64,000 nucleotides of DNA from Homarus americanus (GCF_018991925.1 NW_024744357.1:2730046-2794045); one strand, 5' to 3'; numbered from the stretch's first letter, positions 46,914 through 60,763 are shown. Notes: a model not told the origin generated them from the letters alone. Program-made: numbers and translations.

Positions 46914-48330
46914 CTGTAAACCAACATGGGAGTCACTCTGTAAACCAACATGGGAGTCACTCTGTAAACCAACATGGGAGTCACTCTGTAAACCAACATG
47001 GGAGTGACCCTGTAAACCTACATGGGAGTCACTCTGTAAACCAACATGGGAGTCACTCTGTAAACCAACATGGGAGTGACCCTGTAAACCTACATGGGAG
47101 TCACTCTGTAAACCAACATGGGAGTCACTCTGTAAACCAACATGGGAGTGACCCTGTAAACCTACATGGAAGTCACTCTGTAAACCAACATGGGAGTGAC
47201 CCTGTAAACCTACATGGGAGTCACTCTGTAAACCAACATGGGAGTCACTCTGTAAACCAACATGGGAGTCACTCTGTAAACCAACATGGGAGTCACTCTG
47301 TAAACCAACACGGGAGTCACTCTGTAAACCTACATGGGAGTCACTCTGTAAACCAACATGGGGAGTCACTTGTAACCAACATGGAGCACCCCTGTAAACT
47401 CACATGGGGAGTCACTTGCAAACCCAAGGCTGGGAGTCACTCTAGAACCAACATGGGAGTGACCTGTAAACCCACATGGGAGTCACCTGTAAACCTGGCA
47501 TATGGGAGCTGTCAGCCTGTAAACCAACATGAGTTACCTAGAACAACATGGGAGGACCCCGTAAACTCACATGGGAGTCAATACTCTAAACCCACATGGG
47601 AGTCACTCTGTAAATCCAACATGGGAGAGTGACCCTGTAAAACCCACACATGGGAGCCACTCTGTAAAACCAACATGGAGTCACTCAGAACCAACATGGA
47701 GTCACTCTGTAAACCAACATGGGAGCTCACTCTGTAGAACCAACATGGGGAGCCACCTAAAACCAACATGGAGTCACTCTGTAATCAACATGGAGTGACC
47801 CTGTAAACGGCTGGCTGGGAGTCACCTAAATCCAACATGGGAGTGACCTGTAAACCCACATGGAGCCACTTGTAAATCAACATGGGAGTGACCCTGTAAA
47901 CCTACATGGGAGTCACTCTGTAAACCAACATGGGAGTCACTCTGTAAACCAACATGGGAGTGACCCTGTAAACCTACATGGGAGTCACTCTGTAAACCAA
48001 CATGGGAGGCACTCTGTAAACCTACATGGGAGTGACCCTGTAAACCTACATGGGAGTGACCCTGTAAACCAACATGGGAGTGACCCTGTAAACCTACATG
48101 GGAGTCACTCTGTAAACCTACATGGGAGTGACCCTGTAAACCAACATGGGAGTCACTCTGTAAACCAACATGGGAGTGACTCTGTAAACCAACATGGGAG
48201 TCACTCTGTAAACCAACATGGGAGTCACTCTGTAAACCAACATGGGAGTCACTCTGTAAACCAACATGGGAGTCACTCTGTAAACTAACATGGGAGTGAC
48301 CCTGTAATCCTACACGGGAGTCACTGTAAA
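46914..48330. repeat. 24-bp minisatellite with a disordered centre
   Basis: Units of AACCAACATGGGAGTCACTC plus TGTA repeat across about 1.4 kb, with a variant (AACCTACATGGGAGTGACCC) interspersed in a partly regular pattern. From about 47360 to 47880 units carry many one- and two-base insertions and deletions, while both flanks are almost clean. The 24-bp period keeps frames open on both strands, which explains the His/Gly/Ser-rich frames. Confidence 0.9.
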
Positions 48331-49529
48331 CCCCCTTGATAATAGGAACTCCACTGTTGTATTGAACATTCTCACACTATTTCTGGGTCATCTGGAAACC
48401 AATTCCACTTAGAAAAAATTAGCGTCTTGACAAATCCTCTGACGCGGTCTGAATTACGCTTCCAGTACACATCAGCAGCGGAGATTCACAAATTTAGAGT
48501 CAATCTCCTAACCAACTTGGCGTGTAAATGAAACAGCTACCGAATCATCATTAAACATCCTTTACGAGCCTTTTAAGTAGCACCTGTATTATCCTTTGAA
48601 CGAGCATAACGAGCGTTTGAACACTTCCCGAAACCATCCTTCTGAACCAGCTTAATTAACATGCTCCGGAGCCTCGGTGAACGCTCTCGAGCAGACAATA
48701 TAGCACCGTCTTGTAAGTCATGTAGAAGAGGTGTGAAGCATTTGAGACGGGCGGACTCAAAGGCTCACACTCATGGTCTCGAAAGGTTGAAGGCTTTACC
48801 GACGCTTTAGAGGAATTGTATTGTGAATGTTTTGTCAGTAGCGGCGAAATTAGAAATCTTTTTATTTCTATACAAAGGTGACGTGAGCGTAATGTTGCAC
48901 GGGCTAAAAACGACCCGGATTTAAGTCAGAATATTACAATTATTTATGAGTTTCACATGCGATTATATATATATATATTTTTTTTAGGTTTTAAGATTAA
49001 TGATACACGATTAATCTTAATCTTGAACGTCATCTTGGTTCTGAAGTTATAAAAACAAATGTATATATGAGTAGATGTTGGCATTGTGTTCTTAACCATT
49101 TCGAGAACAACGGTTTATCTCTGCTGAATAAAATCGCCTGGCCTTATCCAGAGTTAAATAGCTAAGTACACCATTGTCCTCTAAAGTGTTCATATACTTG
49201 TTTTGTATGATCTTTTAATTGACGTTATGAGGTTTTATACTGGAATGTAATAATGTCATATGTGTTTAGTAGTTTTTCTAAGGAACAATAATTTGACACC
49301 CCAAAGTAAAAAAAAAAAAAGCAAAGCAAAGCAAAACACAACACAAAACTAACCTAACCAAACTTTATATAATTCTATAATATTATGCATTTTAGTTCCA
49401 ATTAAAAGGTACTGTGACGGTCATAACACACGGGTCTATAAAGAGGTTAAATAGAGTGACTTAGCATATGGGTCCAGCAGTCTCCCATGGTGATCGATCT
49501 GAGTCACATTATTGTGATGTGAGAGACGA
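48331..49529. other. No recognised feature
   Basis: Unique-looking AT-rich sequence without a supported exon. Confidence 0.4.
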
Positions 49530-49645
49530 CACTAACAGGTCGTACCCATGGAGTGATATAACAGGCCGTACCCAGGGAGTGATATAACAGGTCGTACCCA
49601 TGGAGTGATATAACAGGTCGTACCCATGGAGTGATATAACAGGTC
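49530..49645 (+). repeat. 26-bp tandem repeat, four copies
   Basis: The unit TAACAGGTCGTACCCATGGA plus GTGATA repeats four times with one or two changes. Confidence 0.85.
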
Positions 49646-52075
49646 GCAGTTGTTTCATATAATGGGAAAAGGTTTTGTTGATGTCTTGTGTTGTTATATA
49701 GTGAGTTTCTCCTCCCGTGGTGATGATGACGCACGTTTCGACTCCAAACGTTTACCCAATTAAGTTATAGATACAATAGGTAAGGTAGATTGGGTCGACA
49801 AACGTTCATTAAGAAATATTCAAGATAAATATGTTTGGAGCCGAGTCGCTTTATATTTCTCTCCTATACCAGAGCTGTACTCCTGTTTAGAATATTCTGT
49901 ATAGATTTTTAACTCTTCGCTCAACTGGTGTAGGGAGGGACTATAGCATTTGGATCGTTGGTTCATTCGTTTGATTCCCGTGTGTCCATTACCTGCGTCA
50001 AAAGTCTGGCTTTACATTTAGTTAGCTTCTAGAGGAGCTGCACTTGACGACACTTAACATGTGGCTGTTAACTGATGCATATCAGAAGCTTACTCTGTTA
50101 TTCACCACTTAAAGGATAATTTCAGTGTAAAGTTACTGTTATAAATTGACGACCAAACGTTCCCAGTCTTATAGTTATGCTATATTGTCATGAGAAACAT
50201 TAACTCATAACACTTTTTTTTTTTAAATTGGATTGAAAACTAGAAGTTCCGGCACAGCGCCTGTCACCTAGCAGCCTCGTGTTAGTATTTGTTGTTAAAT
50301 TTGGTCATAATTTTAAACTTAAATTCAGGCCCAAGTTTTCAGTGTTGTTGTTAATCTTTTCTCTTAAATGCATAACAACTCGAAAGACACAAATCAGTGG
50401 TACAGTCTGGTCAAAAACTACAAGGAACAATTTATTTGGCCAATGTTTAAATCCTATAACAATAATGAGTTCTCTTGTTATGAATTTTAAAGTGATTAAA
50501 ATTATTTTGATGACGGTACTTAAAAATTATATTAAATTATCTGTAACGACTGGAGTTTGAAACAGAAAAATATTATTCAATTATAAAAGATGAGACTGAA
50601 ATATCTTATCTGCCTCTTTCTCTCATCTGACGTCAGCAGAGGTCCAGGTCCCATGTTTTATGTAGCACACGTAATATATTTTAATGTGGTTATGTTTTCT
50701 TATTTCTCTCGCCTGAGTAAATGCTACTAATATCAGGCCTGAAACTTAGGAAATTACTTTTCTTCGGGAGTTGTTCTTTAACAATACGCATTTGTTCCAG
50801 CCCAGAATGACAATTGGCCACAGCGTCCCAGACCAACCGTGTGCTTTCTACCTCAATGATTTGTTTAATGTAGCCGTGATGGCAACAACTAATGACACGC
50901 AAACACATGAAGAGGAGATATTTGACAACTACGTAAAGACTTGCATAATTCGGCAAATGACAGATTATGTAAAGTAAAGCCAGTATATAAATTATGTTCC
51001 TTAGTTTTATTCATTACAATGTTTTTGAACTGTCATTTATACATAACACATTATATTATTTACAGGTACTAATTTGTGTGGTGCTGTTCGCTCTACGATC
51101 CTGTAGTTAATAATGTAACACGAACATCATCGACAGTTACAATGGTGACTGGTAAAATATTATGTATGTATGCTGTCAACCAAAACAACCGCTGCCTAAC
51201 TCACTACTGTTTTAGCACATGTGGTTTTGTTGTTATGGTGGGTCGTCCATCGTTCCTTAGGCTGTCTGTCTATAAACATTTCATATTTTCGATTCCAACT
51301 TCCAGAAATACACCATGGATGATCCTCTTTAAGAAAGGTGTTTAAAGTCACCATTTGACAGCCCTGGTGAAGGTCCTTGTCGCCCCTTGTTATTCCTCAC
51401 CATTACCCCGTGTGACGTCACGCCTGAGCCTGACTCCCAATTAAAAAAATGTTATTTTGTGCTTTTTATTTCACGGGTTTTATTCTAAACTTATTATAGA
51501 TTTTATTTTTAATTTTATCCTTTTACGAAGAATATAAAGAATATTACACTGGAGGTAACAGTGGATCAAGACCCGGAGTCTACCTTGGGGTATTGGTATT
51601 AATTCTCATCTCACTCCCTCAAAGACCTTAGTGGCGATGAAGGTTATAGATCGAACTATTATGTTGTAGACTTGAAAACATTTATACGTGTATCTGGTCG
51701 TGGCTGTGAGAAGTTAATTTTGAGAACTGATTAAAAAAAAAGACACGTAAAAAAATAAATAATTAATAACCGATGTATCAAATAAGTCGGAAAATAAAAA
51801 TAAGAAATAAGTGAATAAGAAAAGTAAATAAATAATATAGAATATGAGATGAATTATTAATATAGATCTTCATTTATTGTTACAGGTGATCTCACTCAAC
51901 ATGTACGACACTTCACCATTATTACACGATTATTTCACACCTTGACACACAGATCACCCCACCACCACCACTACCACCACCCATACACGCGTGGGGGGCA
52001 AGTCTGAAGATAAGCAAAAAAAAATTAAAACTACCATGGTCAAGATATACATTTAGAGAAAGAGAGAGAGAAACA
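49646..52075. other. No supported gene
   Basis: Frames of 60-95 codons occur, for example 50771-50977 (+), but none has a recognised domain or a splice context I can defend. Confidence 0.35.
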
Positions 52076-52079
52076 AAAT

Positions 52080-52125
<46 letters not shown>

Positions 52126-52500
52126 CTTGTTGTCTCCCATTCATTTATTCTTTCTATTTCTTCATCTTTCACCTTATAAACTCTCAACAGTTGTTTGTTA
52201 CTTTTTAATTCTTGATCAGTTTATTTCACCTCGTTACTCGTTCTCGTTTTTTTTTTTTTACATTTTCGATAATTAATTTAATCCCATGATCACGATGACA
52301 ACGCTTGAAGTACAATGATTAATCCCATAAAATGGAATATTAACCGTTGAGTACGATGACTTAACCCCTTGAGTACGCTAACTTACTCCCGAGTACGATG
52401 ACTTAACCCCTTGAGTACGCTAACTTACTCCCGAGTACGATGACTTAACCCCTTGAGTACGGTGACTTAAACTCGTTGATTACAATGTCATCGTACTCAA
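52076..52500. repeat. (GA)n and a 42-bp tandem repeat
   Basis: (GA)n lies at 52083-52122. At 52350-52480 the unit GAGTACGATGACTTAACCCC plus TTGAGTACGCTAACTTACTCCC repeats about two and a half times. Its two halves are themselves related. Confidence 0.75.
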
Positions 52501-53019
52501 CGGGTCAAGTGATATGTTGAGTCAAAGAACAAGCACTCCTTCAACCTTATTATAATCCACAAAATTATCAATAAAAGATTTGTAAACTTTTTGACTATTA
52601 CATAAAGGTCAGAGATCACTAAAAAAGCAATTTTTTTTTTCATCTTCCTCGATATTTCAACTAATTACTTAAGACTGAACCAATATACCTTGTTATGGCC
52701 TCCAAGCAGTAGTATAAATATAAATGGATCGTTGTCTGTCTGTCCAAATTAATAAGGGTCACCAGCAACTCGTATACAGGTATTACTTAACAGGAGAGTT
52801 ACGGTGCACTAACTGACGTATGTTTTGGGGAGATATTGTTTAAGTTAATTTATACTCATACAAACATCTCTATTTTTTCTTAATTCTTTTACCAGATTCA
52901 TATTTTATTAACGGGGGAAATTTTGTGTGTAACTTAAGGCGATTTTTTGCAATGGTTCAAGTCTTATTTATCTGAGGAAGAGGATTTGGTTTTTAGATTT
53001 TCATGGGCTAAAAGGTGAG
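52501..53019. other. No recognised feature
   Basis: AT-rich sequence without an identified element. Confidence 0.4.
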
Positions 53020-53300
53020 GGTAAGGGTTAGGGGTAAGGGTTAGGGGTAAGGGATAAGGTTAAGGGTAGTGGGTAAAGGTAGGGATCAGGGGTAAGGTGA
53101 GGGGTAAAAGGTAGGGATCAGGGGTAAGGCGAAGGGTAAAAGGTAGGGATCAGGGGTAAGGCGAGTGGTAAAAGGTAGGGATCAGGGGTAAGGCGAGGGG
53201 TAAAAGGTAGCGGTATAATTAGGGGTAGGGTTAAGGACAAGAATAGGGGTTAAAGGATAGGGATAAGGGGTAACAGTTAGGGGGTAAGGGATAAGAGTTA
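53020..53300 (+). repeat. GGGTAAGG/GGTTAGGG-rich tandem repeat
   Basis: Degenerate GGGTTA and GGGTAA words pass into a roughly 33-bp unit (AAAAGGTAGGGATCAGGGGT plus AAGGCGAGGGGT) repeated four times. Confidence 0.75.
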
Positions 53301-53759
53301 AGGGATAGGAGGTGCTGAGGGATAGGAAATTGAACATGAATTTGTGGAAAGGGTACCAGAGGAATGTATACTGTAGAGTAGTAGTATAGTAGACCTCAAC
53401 AGTGACCAGCCATGAGTGGATTCTTTCCTGTATACACAATACGATGAGGAGCGCAAGGTGTATATATCTTTTAGTTGTGTGTGACGTATCCTGAATCTTG
53501 GCCAAAATTTAACACAGACGTAATATAAAAAGTCCTTGTTGAGTGTTGCTTTTTTTGTGGCTTTTTTAACATATGTATTCGTTTCCGTTAAGTAGCAGTT
53601 CGTTCCTTTTAGTTACTGGACAACAACATCACCTCTAAAGTAGTATCACGATACCAAGTGACGGAAATTTATCTTTTACATTTAGAGGGAAAAAAAGTCG
53701 ATCGCCAGCTGAAATTTTTGTTAACATGTTATTAGGTTAAGTGAGAAACGGGAGTAAAT

Positions 53760-54240
<481 letters not shown>

Positions 54241-54334
54241 ACCGGATATATATGTTTTTGTTTTTTGTTTTTGCCTTTAAAATTTGTTGAGGTCATGAAC
54301 ACTGAGGGGGGAGGGTGAGAGCTGCCGTGGGAGA

Positions 54335-55210
54335 GGGAGTGAGGAAGGTGTGGTGGTGGTGAGGAAGGTGTGGTGGTGGTGAGGAAGGTGTGGTGGTGAG
54401 TGTGGTGAGGTGAAGGTGTGAGGTGGTGGTGGGGGAAGGTGTGGTGGTGGTGAAAGAAGGTGTGGTGGTGAGGAAAGGTGTGGTGTGGTAGGAAGATGTG
54501 GTGGTGTTGAGGAAGGTGTGGTGTGGTGGGGAGGTGTGGTGGTGGTGCGGAAGGGTGTGGTGGTGGTGAGGAAGGTGTGGTTGTGGTGGTGAGGAAGGTG
54601 TGGTGGTGAGGAAGGTGTGGTGGTGGTGAGGAGGTGTGGTGGTGGTGAGGGTGTGGTGGTGGTGGGGGGTGAGGAGGTGTGGTGGTGGTGAGAAGGTGTG
54701 GTGGTGGTGGGAGAGATGTGGTGGTGGTGGGAGAGGTGTGGTTGTGGTGGGGGAAGGTGTGGTGGTGGTGCGGAGAGGTGTGGTGGTGGTGGGGAAGGTG
54801 TGGTGTGGTGGGGGGAAGGTGTGGTGGGTGGTGGGGAAGGTGTTGTGGTGGTGAGGAAGGTGTTGTGGTGGTGAGGAAGGTGTGTTGTGGTGGTGAAAGG
54901 TGTGGGTGGTGGTGAGAAGGTGTGGTGGTGGTGAGGAAGGTGTGGTGGTGGTGAGGAAGGTGTTGTGGTGGTGAGGAAGGTGTGGTGGTGGTGGGAAGGT
55001 GTGGTGGTGGTGGTGAGGGAAGATTGTTTGGTGGTGGTGAGGAAGGTGTTGTGGTGGTGAGGAAGGTGTGGTGGTGAGAAAGGTGTTGTGGTGGTGAGGA
55101 AGGTGTTGTGATGGTGAGGAAGGTGGTGAGGAAGGTGTGGTGGTGAGGAAGGTGTGGTGGTGAGGAAGGTGTGGTGGTGGTGAGGAAGGTGTTGTGGGTG
55201 ATGAGGAAAT
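54335..55210 (+). repeat. 20-bp GAGGAAGGTGTGGTGGTGGT minisatellite
   Basis: More than 40 units with many small indels. The top strand is almost free of C. The minus-strand frames of 412 and 346 codons here are Thr/Pro/His/Ser repeats created by the array. Confidence 0.9.
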
Positions 55211-56282
55211 AATTGGAGCAACGTTCGTACATCATAATTAAACAATATAAATAAGTTGACATAAACAATGGATGACTGACACAAAACATGAAAAGATTTA
55301 CCTCCAAGTTTTAACATGAAGCGTCACTGCCACAGTCTACTGCTGTCACGCTCGATCATCGTTCTCCAGGACGGGCTCATGTATTCTGGCACATCAAGCG
55401 TGTAAAATGCCAGCGTGCTGTTTGGGAATTAGCTTTTGTTGCTGTGCAGACAAGTGAGTCAGCTGAAGGACATGGCTGACTGGATATAAACAGACACGGA
55501 GGCTTAAGACCTGTCAGTAAGGAGCAGGTCCAGAAGAGCTGTTGTAGAGATGTTTAAGTGTTCATCTAGGAACAGAAGGCGTCAGTTGTGTTCTCTGTTG
55601 TGGACGAGAAGCTTATCCACCGTTTTATACTCGTCCACCGTCATACCCAGAGCACAGGTGAGAAACAACACCAATTCGTCCGTTTTACCAGAGGGTTGTA
55701 CACATCTTCAGCTCTGGTACATGGGAGAGGTTGACTGTGTGGGTGTGAGGGAAGGAGAGCAATGAGGAGAGAGAGAGAGAGACTGGAGGAAGCGAGGTAG
55801 AGAACACTGTGAGAGGGCGCTAACTAATGGTAAATGAAATTAATGTTATTGTAGTGTAAGCGACCACAACAGTGCTAAGTGGCTGGGTGAATTTATGTCA
55901 GTGTTGTGCTAAGGTGTGTAGGAGCTGTAGAGTATAATTATTATTACTGCTGTGTATTGATGTAATGTTTGCTTATTATTACTATTATTATTATTAGTAG
56001 TAGTAATAATCTTTGCGAAGCTTGAATAATAATTTTTAGGAATGAATTTAACTCACCTAGGGTAGTTAAATATTAAAAAGACTTATCATAAAACGATCAG
56101 CCAAAATAGTATATACGGTACAATACGTTTGGTTTATGGTTCCCGGGGCGTGGAGATACAGTGCTCAAGTCCCTGGGGATACACTCATAAAGTTAGAGCC
56201 CTACTGTCCTGTATATAGGGGAACACTTTCAAAATTATTTAATACTTTATATATATTCTCTATGGCGTAAGGAGATTCCGCC
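55211..56282. other. No supported gene
   Basis: A frame of 71 codons at 55550-55765 (+) has no recognised domain. A (TTA)n run lies near 55975-55997. Confidence 0.35.
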
Positions 56283-56525
56283 CCACCAATCATACTGAAG
56301 GTAACAAACACACCACAGGCTTCACCAATCACACAGTACAACAAACAAAACAATATAACGTGTCCCACCAATCACACTCCAGATAACACTGCAGGCTCCA
56401 CCAGTCACACAGTACGTAACAAAAATAGCATCGTACGCCACACCAATCACACTACAGATAACAGATTCATATTGCTAGCACCACCAATGACACTCTTTAT
56501 AACAGAATCATATCAGAGGCTTCAC
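56283..56525 (+). repeat. Divergent tandem repeat with CCAAT-containing units
   Basis: About six units of roughly 40 bp each open CACCAATCACAC (variants CACCAATCATAC, CACCAGTCACAC, CACCAATGACAC). GATAACA or GTAACAAA and a CAGGCTC/CAGGCTT word recur within units. Confidence 0.65.
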
Positions 56526-56676
56526 AAAGATGCGTCGAACCACTATAGTAATAACGAAAAAAAAAATAGGTGGTAACTTTCTTTCGTTGTGGCGGAGATA
56601 AAATAGTATTTTTTTAATACCGCGAATATTATTTAATATTAAATGTGTAAATTTCAATTATTTTTTTATTTACGTG

Positions 56677-56681
<5 letters not shown>

Positions 56682-56743
<62 letters not shown>

Positions 56744-57024
56744 TTAAAAAAAAGATTGTGCGCATTTTGGTAATTTAACTTTTCGCTGAAGTTTTATAAA
56801 GAAAGATTTAAGTCTTCAAAATCGGAACCTGATAAAGATTTTGCGGTCAAGGTCACTCGTAGGTCAAAGGTCACAATCTAGAGGTCAGAATTGTTGTAGA
56901 TAGAACTGAACTGTACATCATTATTAAGGTATTCAGCTCTTTTACGTTGTCTTGTATAGTGTAATATTAGGTCTGTGTCTGTCTGTCTGTCTGTCTGTCT
57001 GTCTGCCTGTCTGTCTGTCTGTCT
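56682..57024. repeat. (GT)n and (GTCT)n microsatellites
   Basis: (GT)n lies at 56682-56738 and (GTCT)n at about 56970-57024. The sequence between them is unassigned. Confidence 0.85.
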
Positions 57025-57223
57025 AGTGAATATGAATAATGGGGATGATAATGTAAACTCGAGAGTAAAGTAAAAGAGTTGTACTGTACACTGAGTTACA
57101 TTCAAGACCCGCTGTTCCATTGTAAACTTTGTAAATAAAGGTGAAGCATAACACAAGCCGGATCACCTGAAGAATAGCGTCCCCAGCATAGTTCACATGA
57201 TGGTTAAAACACCCTGACCCTAC

Positions 57224-57420
57224 TTGGGGAGTTAGGTTAGGCTAGATTAGGTTAGGTTACGTTACGTTTAGGTTAGGTTAGGTTGTATTATGTAATGTAG
57301 ATTAGGTTTGGTTACATTTGGTTAGGTTAGGTTTAGGTTGTATTATGTATTGTAGATTAGGTTTTGCTAGGTTAGATTATATATTAAGGTTAGGTTAGTT
57401 TAGGTTAGGTTAATATTAAG
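57224..57420 (+). repeat. Interstitial telomere-type block, decayed
   Basis: GGTTAGG-type units are interleaved with GTATTATGTAATGTAGATTA, which occurs twice about 60 bp apart, so the block has a longer period. Confidence 0.75.
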
Positions 57421-57477
57421 GGAAAGAAATTGGGGCTACTCTTCAGATGATGACAAAAATATACAAATAACACCAAC

Positions 57478-57478
57478 C

Positions 57479-57509
<31 letters not shown>

Positions 57510-57585
57510 TAATAATAATAATAACAATAATAATAATAATAACAATAAAAACAACAACAATAATAATAACAATAAAAACAACAAC

Positions 57586-57629
<44 letters not shown>
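57478..57629 (+). repeat. (AAT)n/(AAC)n microsatellite
   Basis: Pure AAT with AAC interruptions. Confidence 0.95.
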
Positions 57630-57631
<2 letters not shown>

Positions 57632-57789
57632 GAACGTAAGTAAAGAACAAACATTCACTCATGACGAGACAAGATTTAGCAGACATGAATAATCTCCGCT
57701 GGTTATTTGCACTTGACTGGGCGAGACTCAGTGTTTACCAGTAATGGATATTGACATTGGATGCGAGTTAACGAGGAGGATAGTGGAGT

Positions 57790-57950
57790 TAATGGTGGGG
57801 TGGGCAGGGGTGGGCTGGGGTAGGTGGGATGGCGGGTGGGTGGGGGAGGGGGGGCTGGGTGGGGTGGGGTGGGGTACGGTAGGGTGGGGTGGGGTGGGGT
57901 GGGGTGGGATGGTACGGGTGAGGTGGGGCGGGGCTGGGGTTGGGGGAGAA
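57790..57950 (+). repeat. (GGGGT)n array with quadruplex potential
   Basis: Runs of GGGGT with GGG or GGGG tracts spaced by one or two bases, for example 57850-57915. It lies directly upstream of the LINE coding remnant. Confidence 0.9.
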
Positions 57951-57959
57951 TGGATTGAC

Positions 57960-60478
57960 TGGAAGGTTAGGAATGCACCGGAGATGATTCCTGTCTCTCA
58001 GACTCCAAGCGATCTATCAGGTAAGAACCTGAAGCTACGCATCTACATACCAGACCACATCAACGAGGACTGTACACGTGATGAAGTCGCTAAAGGAGTA
58101 ATTGATTACAAGATGAAATGGAAGTACTCCGACCCCATTTCCGAGGCGGACATCCACGAGGCCATTAAACAAAAACAGGTCGATTTAACAAACTGCATCC
58201 AAAAGTCATCCGTTGTAATGATAAAAAAATTGAGGAATGGACGCACAGTGAACAAACCACGAATCCAAGGGATCCCCCCAAAACCAAAAACAAGAAACAA
58301 TAGACTCGCTACGTAAGGTAGTGAAAATAATGCAACATAACGCCCTCCACTGGAGAACTAATAAATTCAGTTTGTCCAGCCAATACAATAAAGTTGACGC
58401 AGATATTATACTCGTAAACTCACACGGCCAAAAGGTGGCTGAGGAACTAAAAATATTTAGTTACAGGATCCATAAATCCAATCTATCAGAGGAGCCAAAT
58501 GACGGGGTGGTCATCGCCATAAAAAGAGATGTCCACCACAGAATCATAGACGACTTCACCTCTACAACTCTCGCTGTTCAAATCAACTTGACCACAGGAC
58601 CAACCATAATAGCCACAACCTACCTCCCACCACACAGAGACTACCTGCCTTACGGGACTTCCACAGACTCCTATCATACCACCACCCAACCTACATCATT
58701 GGAGACTTGAACGCCAGACATCCTCTACTAGATGGTAAGAGGACAACTAACAATGTTGGAAGAGGCCTCGCTGGCTTCATAACAGACAAAAAAGCCCAAC
58801 TAATAGGCCCGGACTTCCCCACTTTCTACAGCAGGAACTCAGCCACTACTCCAGATATAGCAATAACAAACGGCAGATGCTTCCACAACTATCTCTTTGA
58901 ACAAGGCCCTGTAACCTCCAGCGACCACCTACCTATAATCAAGACCATCTCAGCAACACCAATAACTATACCAGCTCCACCACGGAGGATCGCCAAGCAG
59001 ACCGACTGGGAACTATTCAACGAAAAAGCTACAGCCGAACTTGAGGCCAAGGACATGACAATCCTGCAGACCGTAGACAATTAGCTGGTGAACAAAATAG
59101 AAGAAATCAACACATGGTGTGAAGCCATAGGCACAGCCTACCAGGAGGCCACACCTCTCAAACGCAACAGAATTCTCCCACATCCACAACAGACTCCAGA
59201 ACTCATAGCCCTCACAAACCAGTTCCAATTGCTACAACAGAGAGCTGAGACCCATGGTTGGGATATCGTAAGCTACAATACATACAGAAGAATACGGGAG
59301 GAAATAAAAACAAGATCTCTGGAACAAAGCAACCTTAAATGGGCCGAAGTAGTTGAACAACTCTCACATACATACAACGATCCAGGAGAGTTTTGGCGTC
59401 GAGTTAAGAGACTGAAAGGTTGCAGCCGTAACGAGTCATCATATATAACTGACCACACAAGAAGTAAAATATATGACGACCAAGACAAAGAACCCATATT
59501 CAGAGACATATGGAGGAACATCTTCAGAATCACAAATGACGAGAATAGGGGATTTGATGGTCCCCACGAGGAGCTCGTCCTTGATGAACTCCGGGGCCAG
59601 ACACACCGCACTCAGCCTTCCCCTGAAATCATATGGGAGGATCTGAGAGTGGACAGCCCACTGTCCAAACCAATCACCTCGGAAGAACTCAACACAGCCA
59701 TCTCCAATACCAAAAATAAAGTCCCTGGTTATTCAGGCATCACCACGGAGATCCTCAGCCACATAAACAACCCGGCCATGGAGAGACTAAGAACCACAAT
59801 GAATGCTTGCCTGGCCGTGGGTTACTGTCCAACTAAATTCAAAGAGGCCATTATTACCCTAACACCAAAACAAGGAAAGAACCCCGCCGTCCCACTAAAC
59901 TACAGACCGATCCCCCTCCTCGAAGTACCTGGAGAAATTAACAGGTGGTCCAAAATGAAGCCCTAAGATTCGTCACAGGTGAAAGATACCCCTTCACCAT
60001 AACCACAGCCGAGATACATAGAGACCTGAGAATAAAAGCCATCAACCAGCAGCTGCACACCCTGGCCAGCAGAATCTGTCAAAAGATAGAACGATCAGAG
60101 CAAGAACTCCTTCAAAGACTCCCACCAGATAACGACAACAACCATACATGGTTGCCAAAAAGTTACCAAATCTCAAAAGGTCCATTACCACCCCCGATCG
60201 ATACTGCCAGGCAATAGACAACCTCCCTAGACCAGCATCCGCCAGTAGGGTCGGCGGAATATGAAATAAGGCCCTTAAAACACCCATATATTGGACAGGG
60301 TAGGATGTCTAGTGCCTGTACCGACAGACAATAACTGACCCATGACACAACCCTAACACACTATTAGCTTAGCTTGGCGGTCAGCCCGCCCTCTCTTACC
60401 TCCTAAATTTCTTCAATTTCCGAACTATAACTTCCTTCCCCCACCTCTAATCTTCTGGGGTACGATAGGGGGGATTGA
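57960..60478 (+). pseudogene. Jockey-like LINE lacking the RT core
   Basis: From left: the end of a possible ORF1 (to TAA at about 58316), then ORF2 from ATG 58321. The endonuclease reads MQHNALHWRTNKFSLSSQYN, DADIILVNSHGQ, a frame change near 58655, then YIIGDLNARHPLLDG, FYSRNSATTPDIAITN and TSSDHLPI, so the GDxNA and SDH motifs are intact. An in-frame TAG lies at 59082-59084. The linker follows and then RT starts: KNKVPGYSGITTEIL, FKEAIITLTPKQGKN and NYRPIPLLEVPGEI. At about 59940 this jumps to the C-terminal end (NEALRFVTGERYPFTITTAE) and a 3' UTR. The catalytic FADD region is deleted. Confidence 0.85.
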
Positions 60479-60489
60479 CATGGAAGTTA

Positions 60490-60763
60490 ACTAGAGGGGT
60501 TTCTGGGTTGACGGGGAGATACTGGTGTTGACGGGGGATACTGGTGTTGACGGGGGATACTGGTGTTGACGGAGAGATACTGGTGTTGACAGAGAGATAC
60601 TGGTGTCGATGGGAGGATACTGGTGTTGACGGGATGATACTGGTGTTGACGGAGAGATACTGGATTGACGGGGAGATACTGGTGTTGACGGGAGGATACT
60701 GGTGTCGACGGGAGGATACTGGTGTTGTCGTGGGATACTGGTATTGACGGGGAGATACTGGTG
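60490..60763 (+). repeat. About 20-bp minisatellite running into the gap
   Basis: Units of GGGAGATACTGGTGTTGACG with variants repeat about 13 times and are cut by the run of N, so the array is probably longer than shown. Confidence 0.85.

Noticed and set aside
46914..48330. CRISPR-like appearance of regularly repeated units
   Set aside because: There are no unique spacers, as the 24-bp units are directly adjacent, and the window is eukaryotic.
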